Made by a program: the position numbers and the translations under genes. Positions 23,959 through 36,944 of a DNA stretch of 64,000 nt are shown here, piece by piece. This DNA comes from Trichoplax sp. H2. Taxonomy: Eukaryota; Placozoa; Uniplacotomia; Trichoplacea. The notes under the pieces were generated by a model. It had not been told where the DNA came from. It saw only the letters and a program-made list of their open reading frames with translations, and searched no databases. Within the stretch, counting starts at the first letter, position 1. Every line of letters begins with the position of its first letter. Location: contig NOWV01000152.1 of NCBI GenBank assembly GCA_003344405.1, forward strand, positions 62,001 to 126,000, given 5' to 3'.

Positions 23959-25383
23959 ATGGAGAAACATGAAGAGGATGCTATTAAGGAATGTTGGTCC
24001 GAACTTGTTAAGTCCATGCCGGTAGACCATATGAAAAATAAGCTATTTTCGAAGCGTATATTAGAGATATCTGATCTTGAAGCTATTGACGCTATGAATA
24101 CTATTAATAAAAAAAACCAAGAAATTCTAAAATTGGTAACGCGATCACAATCTCCTGAAACCTATAATATTTTCATTACTGCTTTGAGGGAAATCCCAAC
24201 TAGAAATAATATCTTAGCGGACATGGTTGAAAAATGTAATAAAAAGAGCGTATCTTATAACTCAAGCAGCAATACTGCGTCTGCCAATATAAATGCAGAC
24301 CAAACAGGTAAGCTTAATCGTAGGTTTAATATTAGTTGTTGGAAAAAATAAAACAATTTCACTACGGTATGCGATAAATCCGTTGCTATCTATCAATCTA
24401 TTACTAATTATATATTTTTAAGGACTAATTGTGATAGCAGAAATCATAAAATCAATTACTGCAAATAAAGATAGTATTCGTTAATCAGATAACAAGATTA
24501 CATCATGTTTGTCTAATGTTTAATATTAATATTGTAAATGATGAAACCAAGTTAGTCATAAATCTCATAGAATATCAGTAATGATTTCGCTATTACCGCA
24601 TACTTCAATCTTGATAGCGCTCACTAGTTCGAGCAATCAGATAAAATTTAAACCATATTGATGTTACATGATTTTATTTATCGGTTGTTTAACATTGTTT
24701 ATTTAAACTGATATTACAGACTCTGTTGGAGTTGACAAATCCTCTGCTTGCGGTGAGAAATGGGACGTCTTTTTGAGTTATTCGTGGAATAATAAAGACG
24801 AAGTAAAGAAAATTAAGAGTTACTTGGAACAGCAAAAGTGGAAAGTTTGGATAGATGATAATCGTGTTGCAGGTGGTCAGGACTTGGATTCAGTTCTTTC
24901 AAATGGAATTGAGGCATGCAAGGTAAAATCATGAAGAACGTCGACAACCAGTACTCGCTACTACATCGTAGGCTATTTTTCAGCGACAATATTACCTCTG
25001 AATAGGCTCTGATTCTGTAACTAATTGCTGATCCAATAAGTTGATGCACAGTTTTAAATCACTACTTACTTTTTGCTTTTGATTAACTTCGATCTTCTAA
25101 TTCTGGCTAGGTGTTCGTTCCGTGCTTAAATAGATCGTATGCTAATTCCGATAACTGTTACAGTGAATTGTCACATGCTAAAGACCTCAAAAAGTTTATT
25201 ATACCAATCGTTCTTGGTGATGTGGATCCTAAAAACGGTGGTCTTAAAGGCAAAAATGGTGACCTAAATTTTAAAATCACTGGCCTTACGTATATTAAGA
25301 TAAAAGACTTTGAAGATAAAGCAACGACGAATATAAAACTAAATGATTTAAATAAGGCAGTACAAGAGCGATTAATAGGATAA
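23959..25383 (+). CDS. CARD-TIR protein, complete
   Basis: Three exons: 23959-24307 (phase 1 out), 24720-24922 (phase 2 out in gene count, codon complete after AAG) and 25111-25383 (TAA). Together they give 274 residues. Residues about 5-92 form a CARD-type death fold: helix pattern IKECWSELVKSM, LFSKRILEISDLEAI, then TYNIFITALREI and NILADMVEK. A Ser/Asn linker leads to a TIR domain from about residue 131 (WDVFLSYSWNNKDEV, KVWIDDN, FIIPIVLGD). The TIR resembles the invertebrate group related to SARM1 rather than Toll receptors. It keeps the NCYSE motif, with Glu203 at the position of the catalytic glutamate of NAD-cleaving TIRs. No signal peptide or membrane segment, so it is cytosolic. It could be an innate immune or cell-death adaptor or enzyme. 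Domain calls are firm; enzymatic activity is inference. Confidence 0.88.
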
Positions 25384-28300
25384 TTTATTCATACCATGAA
25401 GAAGCATCCAGCGTCAACATGCCATACAAGTAAATATTATTTACTTCCTTTAATACACTGCAGTCAATGTACGTATAATTTAGTTGTGGAATAGCCGAAA
25501 GCTACCAGAACCATTGAAAGCTAGACTGCATGAAATACATATGCTTTTCGATTTACTGTACTTGTTAAGATAAGTAAAATTTTAAGTGCGATAAAGGATT
25601 CTTCGATCTATAGTGATTATGGCATTTACGATATATTATTATTAATCGCGCAGTTTACCAATAATTATAATGTAGGGTACTCTCGATACTAAAAAAATTT
25701 GCTACAACATTTTATGGTTAGATTAGTTATGTAACATACTACATTTAGTTGAATAGATGCAACTCCGATATGCATTTCGTACTCAGCCGTACATAAGCAT
25801 CATTCTGTTCGGACCTTTGCAATAAAAGGCTTTACGATGCAATTGCAGCGAAATCATGATATTATACAAGATTATAATATTATGGCGTATCGATTTTTAC
25901 GTTTATCTGTTAATTTTAAATTCTGTAAGCAACATTTAGCTTTCTGTTGAAAGACCTTGTGTAAGTATAAACCAGTTTTATGCTAAAGTAATACCTGAGT
26001 CATAACGTCATTACTCCATAGATTCCTACAGTTGCTTAGCTATTTACTGATTTTGATGTGATATAATTTATGTTAGGACAATTACAATAGTTAGGTTGAA
26101 ATGGTAAAAATGAGCATTTATTACCTTTAGCGTGTAGATATGCGATTTTTTTTTATCCTTATATCCGGTATTTGTGATATGAATAAATCGATCTTCTTAA
26201 TTGCCGTTTCAATTCTTAACTACATCATAGAATGACAATGTAAGATATGCTATGTCGATCCACTGTTCTAGAATCTATCCATTACTTTGTTAGTACAGTA
26301 TATACTTGTATAATAGGAATTTGTGGTCGTTTTCCGATAGACAAGGATAGATAAAGCATTACAGAAAAGCAGATATTTTGCCAGCATTCCTCTGATTGGG
26401 ATGCCTTATGCGTGTATACATTTTATCAACTTCGAATAGTAATAGGAGCTGTTTTAAGAGACAGTTCTGAACAATTGAGATCACTAATGTTCTAGAGTCA
26501 TTATTTTAAAAATGTTCTGCTTCTTAAGTCCAATCAAAGATACAGTTATAGTATTTTTTAAAGTATTAATGGCGTATCTTGCAATAGAAATTTAAAAGCA
26601 TACATGATAATAGTCTCGAAGGATTAAGCAACAACTTCTATCAATCAATATCTATGATCTAGTTTCAAAATCTATGGCCTTTGGCATATAATCCATCTTT
26701 CCATATCATAGCTTCAATTATTAAGCGCGTACATTAAGCCTTTGCTTAAATCTATCCAAATCTTGTATTTTGTGATGTAAATGATAGACCGTTATACTAT
26801 CTAGAATACTTCGATAAATTAGTCGATTCCATGTGATAGCAATTGTAACTGCATGATGTTTAATTATAGTCTAGTAAAATCGGTTTTAGCTTTTATTATT
26901 AAATAGTGATAAGATAGCATGAAGACACCGATGACTTTATAGTTTATTACAAAAATTCTATAGGATTTCCACTGCATATATGGCTTTTGATTTTTAAGGT
27001 TCCATAGCTTCTATTGATGGCCAGTATTACCATTGATTTTATAGTATTGTCCTAAGCCGTCTATGATTTTTATCAAGATATCAATCTTATGTCATTAGAA
27101 ATGAAAAGGCTAAAAATATTTTCGCTAGAGCTTAATTAAATTAGCTTATAGCTTCCAATCTTGGATGATGGTGATATACTGTAATATTAAATCGTCCACG
27201 ATTTCCTAAAATCAAGATCATATGAATTGAAAATTTCAACTTTACAGTGCGTAGATTGATACCGGATGCAGCCAGACTATATATAATCTCTGTTATGATG
27301 TAACGTTCTTAATATATTACTAATAGCAAGCCTAGTTTGCCTTCAACCTCTACTGTAATTTTTAATACAGATAGCTAGGTACAGACATTTTAACTATCAA
27401 GGAAATCATTGGTAACAATTAGTAGGTATTATGACCTGAAATTGAAGTAATAGTGACCTATATGATTTTATGTGATAGTATTACAATATCGATTATGAAT
27501 TTAGAATGACGGACCGATAATAGATAGATGCACCGGAATAATTTTAAGCCTGTAAAGCCTTAGATCGTTGATACTTTATTGAAATTTAGAACTAGCGTGA
27601 ATTCGTTCCTACCGGCAGAGCTTTCACACATGATCTAAGATGGTATATAGTGATTACCTTATTCACGTTACTTAATTTAAAGAAACTTTACGATAATTTC
27701 TTTGTGTTTAGAGAGAGGGAGATAGCTACCGTACCAACTCTTATAAATACTGTAAATTTAAAATATTTGCCTAAAATTATTGCAAGACTAACCCAATACT
27801 TTTACTAAAGATGATTGGTTCTAGATTAGATTTATAGTATATGAATATTTCAATCATTTTTCACATAAATATAAATACCCATACAATCTGGCAATGTTTA
27901 TATTCCAAATCATTTCGTAGCATGTCATCTTACGGACATTAGAAAGCTGGCGACTTGTGGCTAAAGTTTTATAAATCATGATGTCTCCGAGATACTGTCA
28001 TAGACAATGGAAATTTAACACTGATGCTAAATAAAAGCTTTATTTACTCCAAGCCTTATTGAAAAATTAAATGAATTTATGGTTATGTTAAATTACTTCA
28101 GATATTTCAGATCATTGTTATAGTAGATTACATTAGTGTTACGAGCTAAACAAAAAAACTAATCAAGCCTTCAGTTCCTATATCGCATAATAAATTGTCA
28201 CATATTTTACGGAGACTTTGTTAATAGACATTTTGAAATCTATAAGCTAAATTTTTTCCCCTGGTCTAATGCCTTTACCTAATGTATCGTTATTCGCCTA

Positions 28301-30587
28301 CTTGTTAATCATTTTTACTTCAGATACGATCAAGTCTTTTTCATATATAATAAGATTTTATGCAATATTGTAAGTCGAGTAGCTAAAATTAGTACATTTT
28401 AATTTCAATAAACGACAAGATTTAGTTGTCTGGTATTACGATTTTTTATTCCTAATTGATCTACCTTGAAACGCCTAATAATCCGGATAGCATCAAAACT
28501 TTAGGCTCTAGAGCTCTAATTTCAATACAAAGTTCTTCTACTCAGCTACTATAATTTTTCTCTTCATTCAACTAACGTTTTAATTCGATCAGATTTCGTT
28601 GTTTTAAATGCTATATAGAATAAGACATTACTTATGGCTCTAATAACAACCTTAATTATTATACTTTTATCCGTGTAAGTGTATTTGAAATATTAGCTAA
28701 GTTTTAGGAATATAGGTGATTTACGTACACAATATTTGTCCACCTCCACTAATGAATACCTTTATACCTGACCGCAAATTTTATGCTCGTTTCATCATTA
28801 CTACAATATATTTATGATTCAAACACTAAGCCATGTGATTACTCTATCATAATGTACTTAAAAATAAAAACTCGTTTAATTGATCAATACCGATGCAAGT
28901 ATGTGACGATAACGAACTAAAAGCATAAAACTTATTAACTAATTAAGTTATTGAAGTATATAACAAGGATTGTTCATGAATAAAAAGTGAAGTATCCGAT
29001 TGAATGAATAGTACAGTAATAAACTGTGTAAATAGAGCTAAAAGAAATCCAACGGTACATTAGCATAGTATACACATTGATCACGAATTGTTTGTAGGTT
29101 GAAAGGTAGAGCAGTACCAATTATATCAGTACATAGACTAATATTTGAGGAGCGATTCTACTTAATATTATGTGGCGAGGTATTTTTACTGGATCAGTAA
29201 AGGTATAGTATCCCCATTTTATAATATCTACTTGTGCACAACCTCGGTCATGACAAAGAAGTAAAGATATTTTCAAATTAAATTATGAGTTATCATCTAC
29301 ACTCTTCCCGCTATATTTTCCAAGTTAATGAAAATACAGTTAGATTTAATTTATTCCGGTAAAAATTTGAAGCTAAATATTCATCGAATTAAGGATTATA
29401 CCCCTCTATGATATTTAACCAATCATTTATTATGTGATATTTAACTAATATAACGTGAGTTATGATGTTTTTAATTTGCGTAAATGACTATGAACTTAGT
29501 ACCGCTTAAAGTCTTTGAAGACCGTATGCGAGTGTACCAATTTGAGTTAGGAGGTTAAGACAGAGAATTGAAATGAAGAGATAGTCCATTTTTGCTACTT
29601 CGAACTGAATGAGTTCAGATTAGTGATTAATTATGAGTATTTCTTGCAAAAATTACCTATCAATCCTACTTGCGCTATACTCAAGATTAAAAAGAATGGA
29701 TTTTTTTCTTAATTTTTTATCGCTCTAATTGAGGGAAAGTCTCTTTTGCGAAATATTATTTCTTCCTAATTATACAGTACTAATTATGACATCTTAATAC
29801 TGAATTTGATTGCAAAGTGACAACATACTGTATAAAATGTAGAAATGACCTCAAATTTTTAAAGTAATTTTATTTTATTGATAATACGTTCCCGCATTTT
29901 AAAATTTTAATTGAACAGAAATCATTTTTGAATATCAATTCAAAACCGCAAATTGATCGTTTAAATATTAGTAATTATTCTATTTTATCGCCTCGGCATA
30001 GCAACGTCGTGAGATAAAAATGTCGGCTGCGATATTAAGTTTAAAATTTTGCTTCTTGCTTCATTACTTAAAGCCTTAAATAACATAGGCTACGTGAAAA
30101 GAATAGAATCAGATAAAAAATTTCATCTTCGCTTTTACTTATAAATACTACTTAAATTCTGATACAGTCGGATATAAATGAAATATTAAATTATTTTAGT
30201 ATATAATATTCTAACTGAATATCTATTTTATCTTCTATCTCAATATCATTTATTTCCATTTAAAGTACCCTAACCACAATGGAAACCAAGTAGATTCATT
30301 AATATATTATTAAAATACTTTAATCGATAAACTATTCGATAAAATGATAAAACAAATAATTTTTCTTTAAACGTATCGCTTTGAATATAGAATTCGCATA
30401 TGAAAGAATTATTATACTAGAGGACGTAGTCAATTATTTAAACGTCGATAAAAATTTTAATAATTTGATACAATTACTTCAATTAATTACTTTCTTTGTA
30501 TAACCACTACTGATGGTCATAAACTTAAATAATAGCAGATAATCGTGTAAAATTAGACATAAACCGCTAGCACATCTTTTTTAATAT
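25384..30587. other. Gene-free AT-rich stretch
   Basis: No open frame of 60 codons or more and no recognised RNA or domain over 5.2 kb. Holds the 3' end of the CARD-TIR gene (no clear polyadenylation signal until about 25820) and the presumed 3' UTR of the IL-17-like gene. Parts such as 26640-27110 look like decayed repeats, with recurring words of the 'tctatgattt/atggcttttgat' type, but I cannot define units. Confidence 0.5.
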
Positions 30588-31424
30588 TTATGCTAAGTTA
30601 GTATCCTCCATTTCACTACTTGATGGGCATGGAGAAGTAGTGATAAAGAAGGCTATCTCATATGCGCTGCTAGGCTCTGCAAACTTCTCCTTAAATTCGT
30701 CTGCAATCCAGGAGACTTGGTATTTAAATTCGACTGTGGTCCTCGGGCTACTGATGGTCAAATTTTTAATTTCTTCTTTTGAGCATCCTCGAAAGTCACA
30801 GGTTTCATAAGTTCTAGTCTCTGGCTTACCAGGTGTAAGTTCTAACTGATTAACCTCTAGGATTGGAGGTGGCACGATCTTGGTTACAGTTCTTGGACTG
30901 CAGTTACTTTTTGTCTGTGCTTCTCTCTTGTGTCGGATGTGCTCTTCTGCAGCGATTTTGGACCGGTGATTTTCTGCAATGAATTTATTGTCAGAATCTC
31001 CAAGGCTGTTTTTTTGAAGGGGTTGCTGTGATGGCCGACCGCTGGCTATTGGCACTGTAACCATAATAGCAATGGTAACATAGATGAATAAGAATGCACT
31101 GGTTGAAGTTTGGTCAATCTAAATTTTAGGATCAAAATAATATATTTTGTAAAACATTAATAATTAATTAATATAATCAACCTGTAAATTGAATAAAAGA
31201 AAGAGCAATCTTTGACTGTTAATGCAAATAATTTCTGCTTCCAATTACTATTATTTATGCGTCAGAGAGTTACAGCGAACAATAACCCTATTTTCGCTAA
31301 TGAATATGCTGCGTATTAGTTATCTACGGTAATCGATAATTAAATAGGACTAGAGGAAATCTACAGAGTAAACTAGGACATGGAATAACCTTATACAATT
31401 AACTAATAGATTACACCTTACCAT
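30588..31424 (-). CDS. Small secreted cysteine-rich protein, IL-17-like copy A
   Basis: Two coding exons: 31422-31424 (ATG alone, then gtaagg) and 30588-31118 (TAA), 177 residues. Signal peptide at about residues 5-29 (AFLFIYVTIAI...VPIASG). A propeptide ends at the dibasic HKR (Lys65-Arg66). The mature part has Cys at about 74, 108, 113 and 165. Cys108-x4-Cys113 (CDFRGC) resembles the first disulfide pair of IL-17 cytokines. The final CxC of that family is reduced here to a single Cys (TTSPCP). It is clearly paralogous to the gene at 49741-50506: same split start codon, same single-exon body, and shared CSxxEIK, (I/V)EFxY and C-terminal CP. An extracellular ligand is likely. The IL-17 relation is inferred from cysteine spacing only; an unrelated cystine-rich secreted family is the alternative. 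Confidence 0.72.
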
Positions 31425-34287
31425 CTTCTTAAACGGAAGTTGCTGTAGGATTTTCTAAATCAAGTCCAAATCTTAAAGATCGAATAGCTTGTGAATAATG
31501 AAGTTCAAAGTGAGTGCAGTACTTATAGATTTTAGTAGAGCAAACTTGGGGATATATTTCCATTTTTTGATTAGTTTTTCCCAATTTTTGTCATACGAAT
31601 TCTGCCTTCAAGATGTTTAATTACCTTTAGTCAAAGTAATGTCAATAATGTAAATATTAAATTTACTATAAAAATGTGTGCGTGGCAGGAAAAATAAATA
31701 AACAATTTCGTTAGCCTGCCTCCATATCATGGATAGGAATTAGTGGTCGGAATTTGACCGTAATACAATTTTGCCTCTCCACTATTCTATACTAATCAAT
31801 TAATTGATAGTATGCAACATAGTAGCCTATGTGGCCGAAATGATTCATAGTTCCAGGGAATTTAAGCTAAGGAATTTCGATAAATCTAAACTTAATCAAA
31901 CTGAATATTTGCAACTGATATCAGTCAATGGCTGTCGGAAAGGAGCAGCAATAAACGAAGCAACAATAGGTAAACTATAACTACTATAGATAATTTAATT
32001 TATTCAGTAGGTTAATTCGAAAGTCACATGTAAATGATCCTATTTCTGTACTATTTCCAATTAAATTGACATATCGAAAACGAAGACTGTCTTATTTTAT
32101 ATACAAACTAATTTTATCTTGTAGCGTAAAGTTGCAATCAATCATTTTGTATATTATTGAACAATTATGAGATATGCTTTGACTCTAAGAATATTTTGAG
32201 CAATCTACTTAGCAATTAAATTCATCATCTATTTCTAGTAATCAGTTAGAAAACATTCTGTTACTAAATTCTTTCTCGGAGAGATTGTCGTATATGTGTT
32301 AAATATTAAAATGATACAATTAGTGGAAAAACTGTCATGTCGAATTTAAGAAGGCTGACGATATGCTAGTAGTAGAACAGCACAAGTATTACGTAGTCTT
32401 CTATCAATACCATTTTAGAGTTGCAGTATCTGTTTGATCACTAATTGCTATTCGAAAATGGTTGTATGTAAATATATTTATCTATTTTTATACGTATACT
32501 AATCCTTGTCTACTTTGCGATCAACTAATTCACTTTAACTTGTGAATAATCCAATTAATCATTACTAACCATGACTGCAATTTTCTTAATTTGTTAAAAG
32601 AAAATATTTACCTATCGTCTTAGTGGTCCACTTTGAAGTTATATGAATTAGCTAATTTTAGAGAATTCATGGCAGTCCTGTATGATTAACAGAATAAAAA
32701 ACTTCTATATTTAAGTTTAATATATTTATGGTAGTCATGGGCTATACTGCTGGAATTAAACAACAGTGATGAATGGTGGGGAAATCAATCGATCGGTGCG
32801 GAATTATAATATTTTTGTTTTCCGTCCATATATTGTTTGGACAGGTACCTGCGAACGATGACATCATTGTATAAATTTTCTCTCTTAAATTTACCAGTTG
32901 ATTAAATAAATGCCGTAACCTCACTAAATAGTTATTTTTATAGATTGCAATTAATAAGAATAGGAAATGTAGTCATCCATATGAACTGGCGGAGAATGTT
33001 TCATTGCATTTCATAATTCGGCCTTTAACACTTTAATTTCTATTTCGTCCTATTATAGCATTATGGAGATGGCGTAAACAATGGATTTATTTTGGGCTAG
33101 TTAATGTAAATTTCCGTGCTTGTACTTCTAGGAAAAATCAAATATTAATGGGTTTGATAAAATCCATTACCCCGTCTTTCCGTAAGGGTATTACATATTA
33201 AAATAAGACCTAAATATACATTTATCACTTGGTACTGTTGGACAAGCCAATTTTATGCAATGAAGTAAAATTTTAGAAGAAATTTTAGTTATTACTAGCC
33301 CATTTTGTATTTCACGATAAAAATTAGACAACGAGGTAACTTTAGATCAAGTTTAATTGACACCCTCTTGCATGGCTATAACGTTAAAAAGTAATTATGG
33401 AACGCAGTACAGGCAATGTAAACGGTATACTGTAGTCACACCTTCTTCGATTGCTTCGAGTATTGCCATTTCTATATAAATCTTTACTATTGTGCTGCAA
33501 ATAGACTTTAAAGGTTTGGATATCGCTTAGTAAGCTATTAGGTCCATTAATGCAGCGTTACAAAATCTTGCTCTATAGCATTGCTTTTCAGCACAATAAA
33601 AGAGATACTACGATGTGATAGTAAGGCTGCAACTTCGATCATTTTATTCTTTATTCCTTTAAAATTTATTATCGGTGTATAGTTTATGTATTGCATTAGG
33701 ATAATTATTTTCATTACTATTACTCACACTAATATGAAAAGAAAAATCTCCTAAGAGTTAATTTCCTTTCCAAGCTTATTTGGGTTACAATCATGTCAGT
33801 GACTATCACAGTGAATTATAATTTTACTTAGTACGTTAGTATTTTAATTCTGGATTTGATAGTATGTTACTTTGTTATCTTCATAGTACGAAAGTTCTAT
33901 TCAAATTACTTGATTGACTAAACTTCGTTTTCCAGGAAATTTATTTTTAAAATAAATTGATATTTATAGTATACATATATAGTCTGTAGTTAGAGAAGAA
34001 AATCTATTATCTACGTCGATGCTAAAAAGAATATAGCTGCACTACTTTGAATTAGATTAATTTTACTCGTTTTATATACCGTATACTTTACTTCATTATA
34101 TATTTATAGCCTATATGCTAATTACCATTTTTATCCCCAAAATTACAAGTGTTTATAGTGTAATAGATTTTTCTCATTAAATATCGTTGCTTTCGTCTAT
34201 AATACCACGCAAGAACGTCATCAGTTGTTTTCTTTCTGCATATTACATCATTTCCAATTCTTCACACTAGATTACAGTAAATAAAGA
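31425..34287. other. Spacer between IL-17-like A and lectin A
   Basis: AT-rich, with no recognised gene. It should hold the IL-17-like A promoter and the lectin A 3' UTR. One 60-codon minus-strand frame (32742-32924) is within chance and unrecognised. Confidence 0.5.
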
Positions 34288-36461
34288 TCAATGTATTCCC
34301 AGAAGACCCATTGTAAATAATGCTAGACCTATCGATAATAAAGTATATAAAGATAGTCCAGCTGCTCCGTTGACTTCAGTAGAATCCGTTGTTATTGCTG
34401 CAGTATTAGGTCCTTGCGTTGACGTTGCATAAGGCAATGTCGTAATGGAGGCTACATGAAATCAATACCAATCAGGTAAAAAGTTACTCTAAAGAATTTA
34501 GGCAGGGGTTAAAGAATTTTCAATTTATACTACCTAAATAATTCTATCCTGAAATTTAATTTTTACATCTCGCAGTGAGTTAAATTTTATGCTAGAGAAA
34601 ATTTATAGAATAACTAGAAGTGAGCTTTCCATTTGATAATTTACGTGGCGCATGACTATTGGTCAATTTATATTCTCGTTCGTGTTTCTAACAGGTAATA
34701 GAGATTAAAGTAAAACCTATTTTTAGGTTATTTGTGATTTATCTTCTGATGTTTACATAATTAATCTAGCTATACTTGAATGAAACAGAATTTAATTTGT
34801 CTGCTAGTTTAGGCTAAAGAAAGACTTTCACCTACGTTAGCTTTTCTAGAAGCTTAGAACTAATAGCAATAACCAATGCTAATAATTAATAGTCAAATGT
34901 CAAACAAGATATGAGAGTGAATATGGCAGAGTTGCTTTTTTAACATATATAATTTTCGATCATGTCATTTACACCGTCTTTAGTTATACTAAACATTATC
35001 GTCTTTTAAAGTCAATTCTGATGTAAGAAATAGCTAATTTGCATAAGTAATGCCAATAATACGAATATAATTTAATCTAAAGGTAAAAGGTGTAACATAA
35101 ATAGTTATTACAAGGGATTTTAAAATTTTACATTCCGGTATAGAAAAAATTTTTTGGTTTTCTTGACATTTAGTGCTATCATCATTTAAAACCTACGACA
35201 ACATTTTGGATAAAGACTGTTGTTCATTCAAGTATAGTAATAATTTAACGCTAAAAGGTTAATATGTTATAAACCATGCGATCATAATTATGGTTGTTCT
35301 ACAGCCATAAAATACAAACTAACACTACACTAATACAGCAACTAAAATCAATGGTCGTTGATATTCAAGTACCGTAAATTTTTTTAGAATCATTAATCTG
35401 TATGCACACTGGTATTCATTAGGAGTATAATAAGATTTGATCTAGGACTTTCAACTCAAGTGAACCGATAAGTTTAAAGAACGGTCTTAGATTTAAAGAT
35501 AAGAAATTGATTTACTTTCTCTAGTAACTGAATAATTTCACCTTTTAGCGTCGTTGCTTCGTAAAGCTTCACTAACTTTCATCAATAGCACATTAAAGCC
35601 AGAAAAGTAATTTGGAACTATTCCTTTTTAATCCTATCTTTATACTAGAAATTAGGAAATACTTTCGTGTACTGAAATCTTGATTGACTTTCTTATTGCA
35701 ACTCGGTAATAGCATACGGACACCACTTCTAGTCCATAGCTAAGTTTAAAATCATAGCTTTGCGCGTACTCCAGGAGGTAAGAGTAAACTGATGATTTAA
35801 TAGGGAATTCTAGTAGTATACGTTATGGATGTTACTATCTAAAGCTTAGAAATAACTTTTAAATACTATTTGGTGATAGAATTAATTTTTGTACTTAACA
35901 TACTTGTAAGTAGCTGAATATCGAGCGTTTTTTTAAAATCGATTGCCTTGCTCTGAGTTACTGAGTTGTGGAGATTCCTACGGTTATAGTTATATTCTAT
36001 CACAATATTATATTACAATCAGTCTGTAGCCTATTTACCTCTGTGGCATAGATAATTCAGCTTACTATCGCAACTCTCAGTCAGTAATTGCCAATGAGAG
36101 AGGAAAAGTGAGACGCATTTTTGAGCCCCTTTTGCTAATTCAGGTAATCGACTCCATCCTGGACTAGCTAGGTCAAATTTTTGTCCGTTGATCCATTTAT
36201 ATTCGTAGTACTTTCCAGAGTCGCCTTGAGTGGCTTGCATACCGATCCAAGCTAAGGAACCATAATTTTTATATAGCCGTTGTACTATTTGGGCCATGCT
36301 TGAGTCCAAGAGCAGTAATAATGTTCCATTCTCAGTAATACAAGAATTGTTGGCTTCATTCCATTCTAGATGGCTGCCATTAAATAGCTTAAAGCAATCG
36401 GTTCTAAGATTATCTTGGTGCATAAGCCAATTATCAGGGCAAGTATGGATTTGTGAACTAG
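34288..36461 (-). CDS. GPI-anchored C-type lectin A, N-terminal exon not found
   Basis: Two exons read on the minus strand: 36039-36461 (carbohydrate-recognition domain, phase 1 both ends) and 34288-34451 (tail, TGA), about 195 residues without the start. The CRD runs from TCPDNWLMHQ to DSKLNYLC, with the family marks WIGMQ, KWINGQ and CVSLFLSHW...ESC. The EPN or QPD sugar/calcium triplet is absent, so classical mannose or galactose binding is unlikely. The tail is Thr/Ser-rich (TTLPYATSTQG), then NGA as a candidate GPI attachment site, and a hydrophobic C-terminus (LSLYTLLSIGLALFTMGLL). A surface-anchored binding protein. The true start could be the ATG at 36484-36486 or an upstream exon. 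It is a paralog of the gene at 52161-53277 but lacks its thrombospondin exon. Confidence 0.85.
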
Positions 36462-36765
36462 CTATAAAGTGGCAACGGAGTATCATATTAGTTTTTATGC
36501 CAGCTGTAAATGAATCATCTTCAGTTGAGACGCTTACAATAAAATAATTAAACAGATTTAAATAAAGAAAATAATTTGCAAAGATTGATTTTAATGGGCT
36601 ACAATTTATATTGTCCAGCTATGTAACTGATGAACGCATTTTTGCATACATGATGCTAGCTGAGTTTTAAGAGCAGTGAAACTTAGAGTTCACAAAATGT
36701 TCTGTAGCCAGATTTACTCGCAATTGATATAGTTAACATAATGGAACTAAATTACAACGTGGCAA

Positions 36766-36944
36766 AAAATTGTAGTGTAGGAAAGTGTGGTAATAATGTT
36801 TATTACAAAATTTATGTCTTAATAATAGTTTTTGTTCGATGTATTATAAACTTCTTCTCTTCAATAATAGTATTTATAGACTAACTCAGCTCTTATTATT
36901 GCACAATAAGACAAAAAATTGTAGAGTAGGAAAAGTGTAGTCGC
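36766..36944. repeat. Direct repeat about 147 bases apart
   Basis: 'caaaaaattgtagtgtagga' near 36766 recurs as 'caaaaaattgtagagtagga' near 36913, followed in both by 'aa(a)gtgtg/ag'. About 30 bases with few differences. It lies just upstream of lectin A, where it could be promoter-related or simply a local duplication. Confidence 0.5.
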
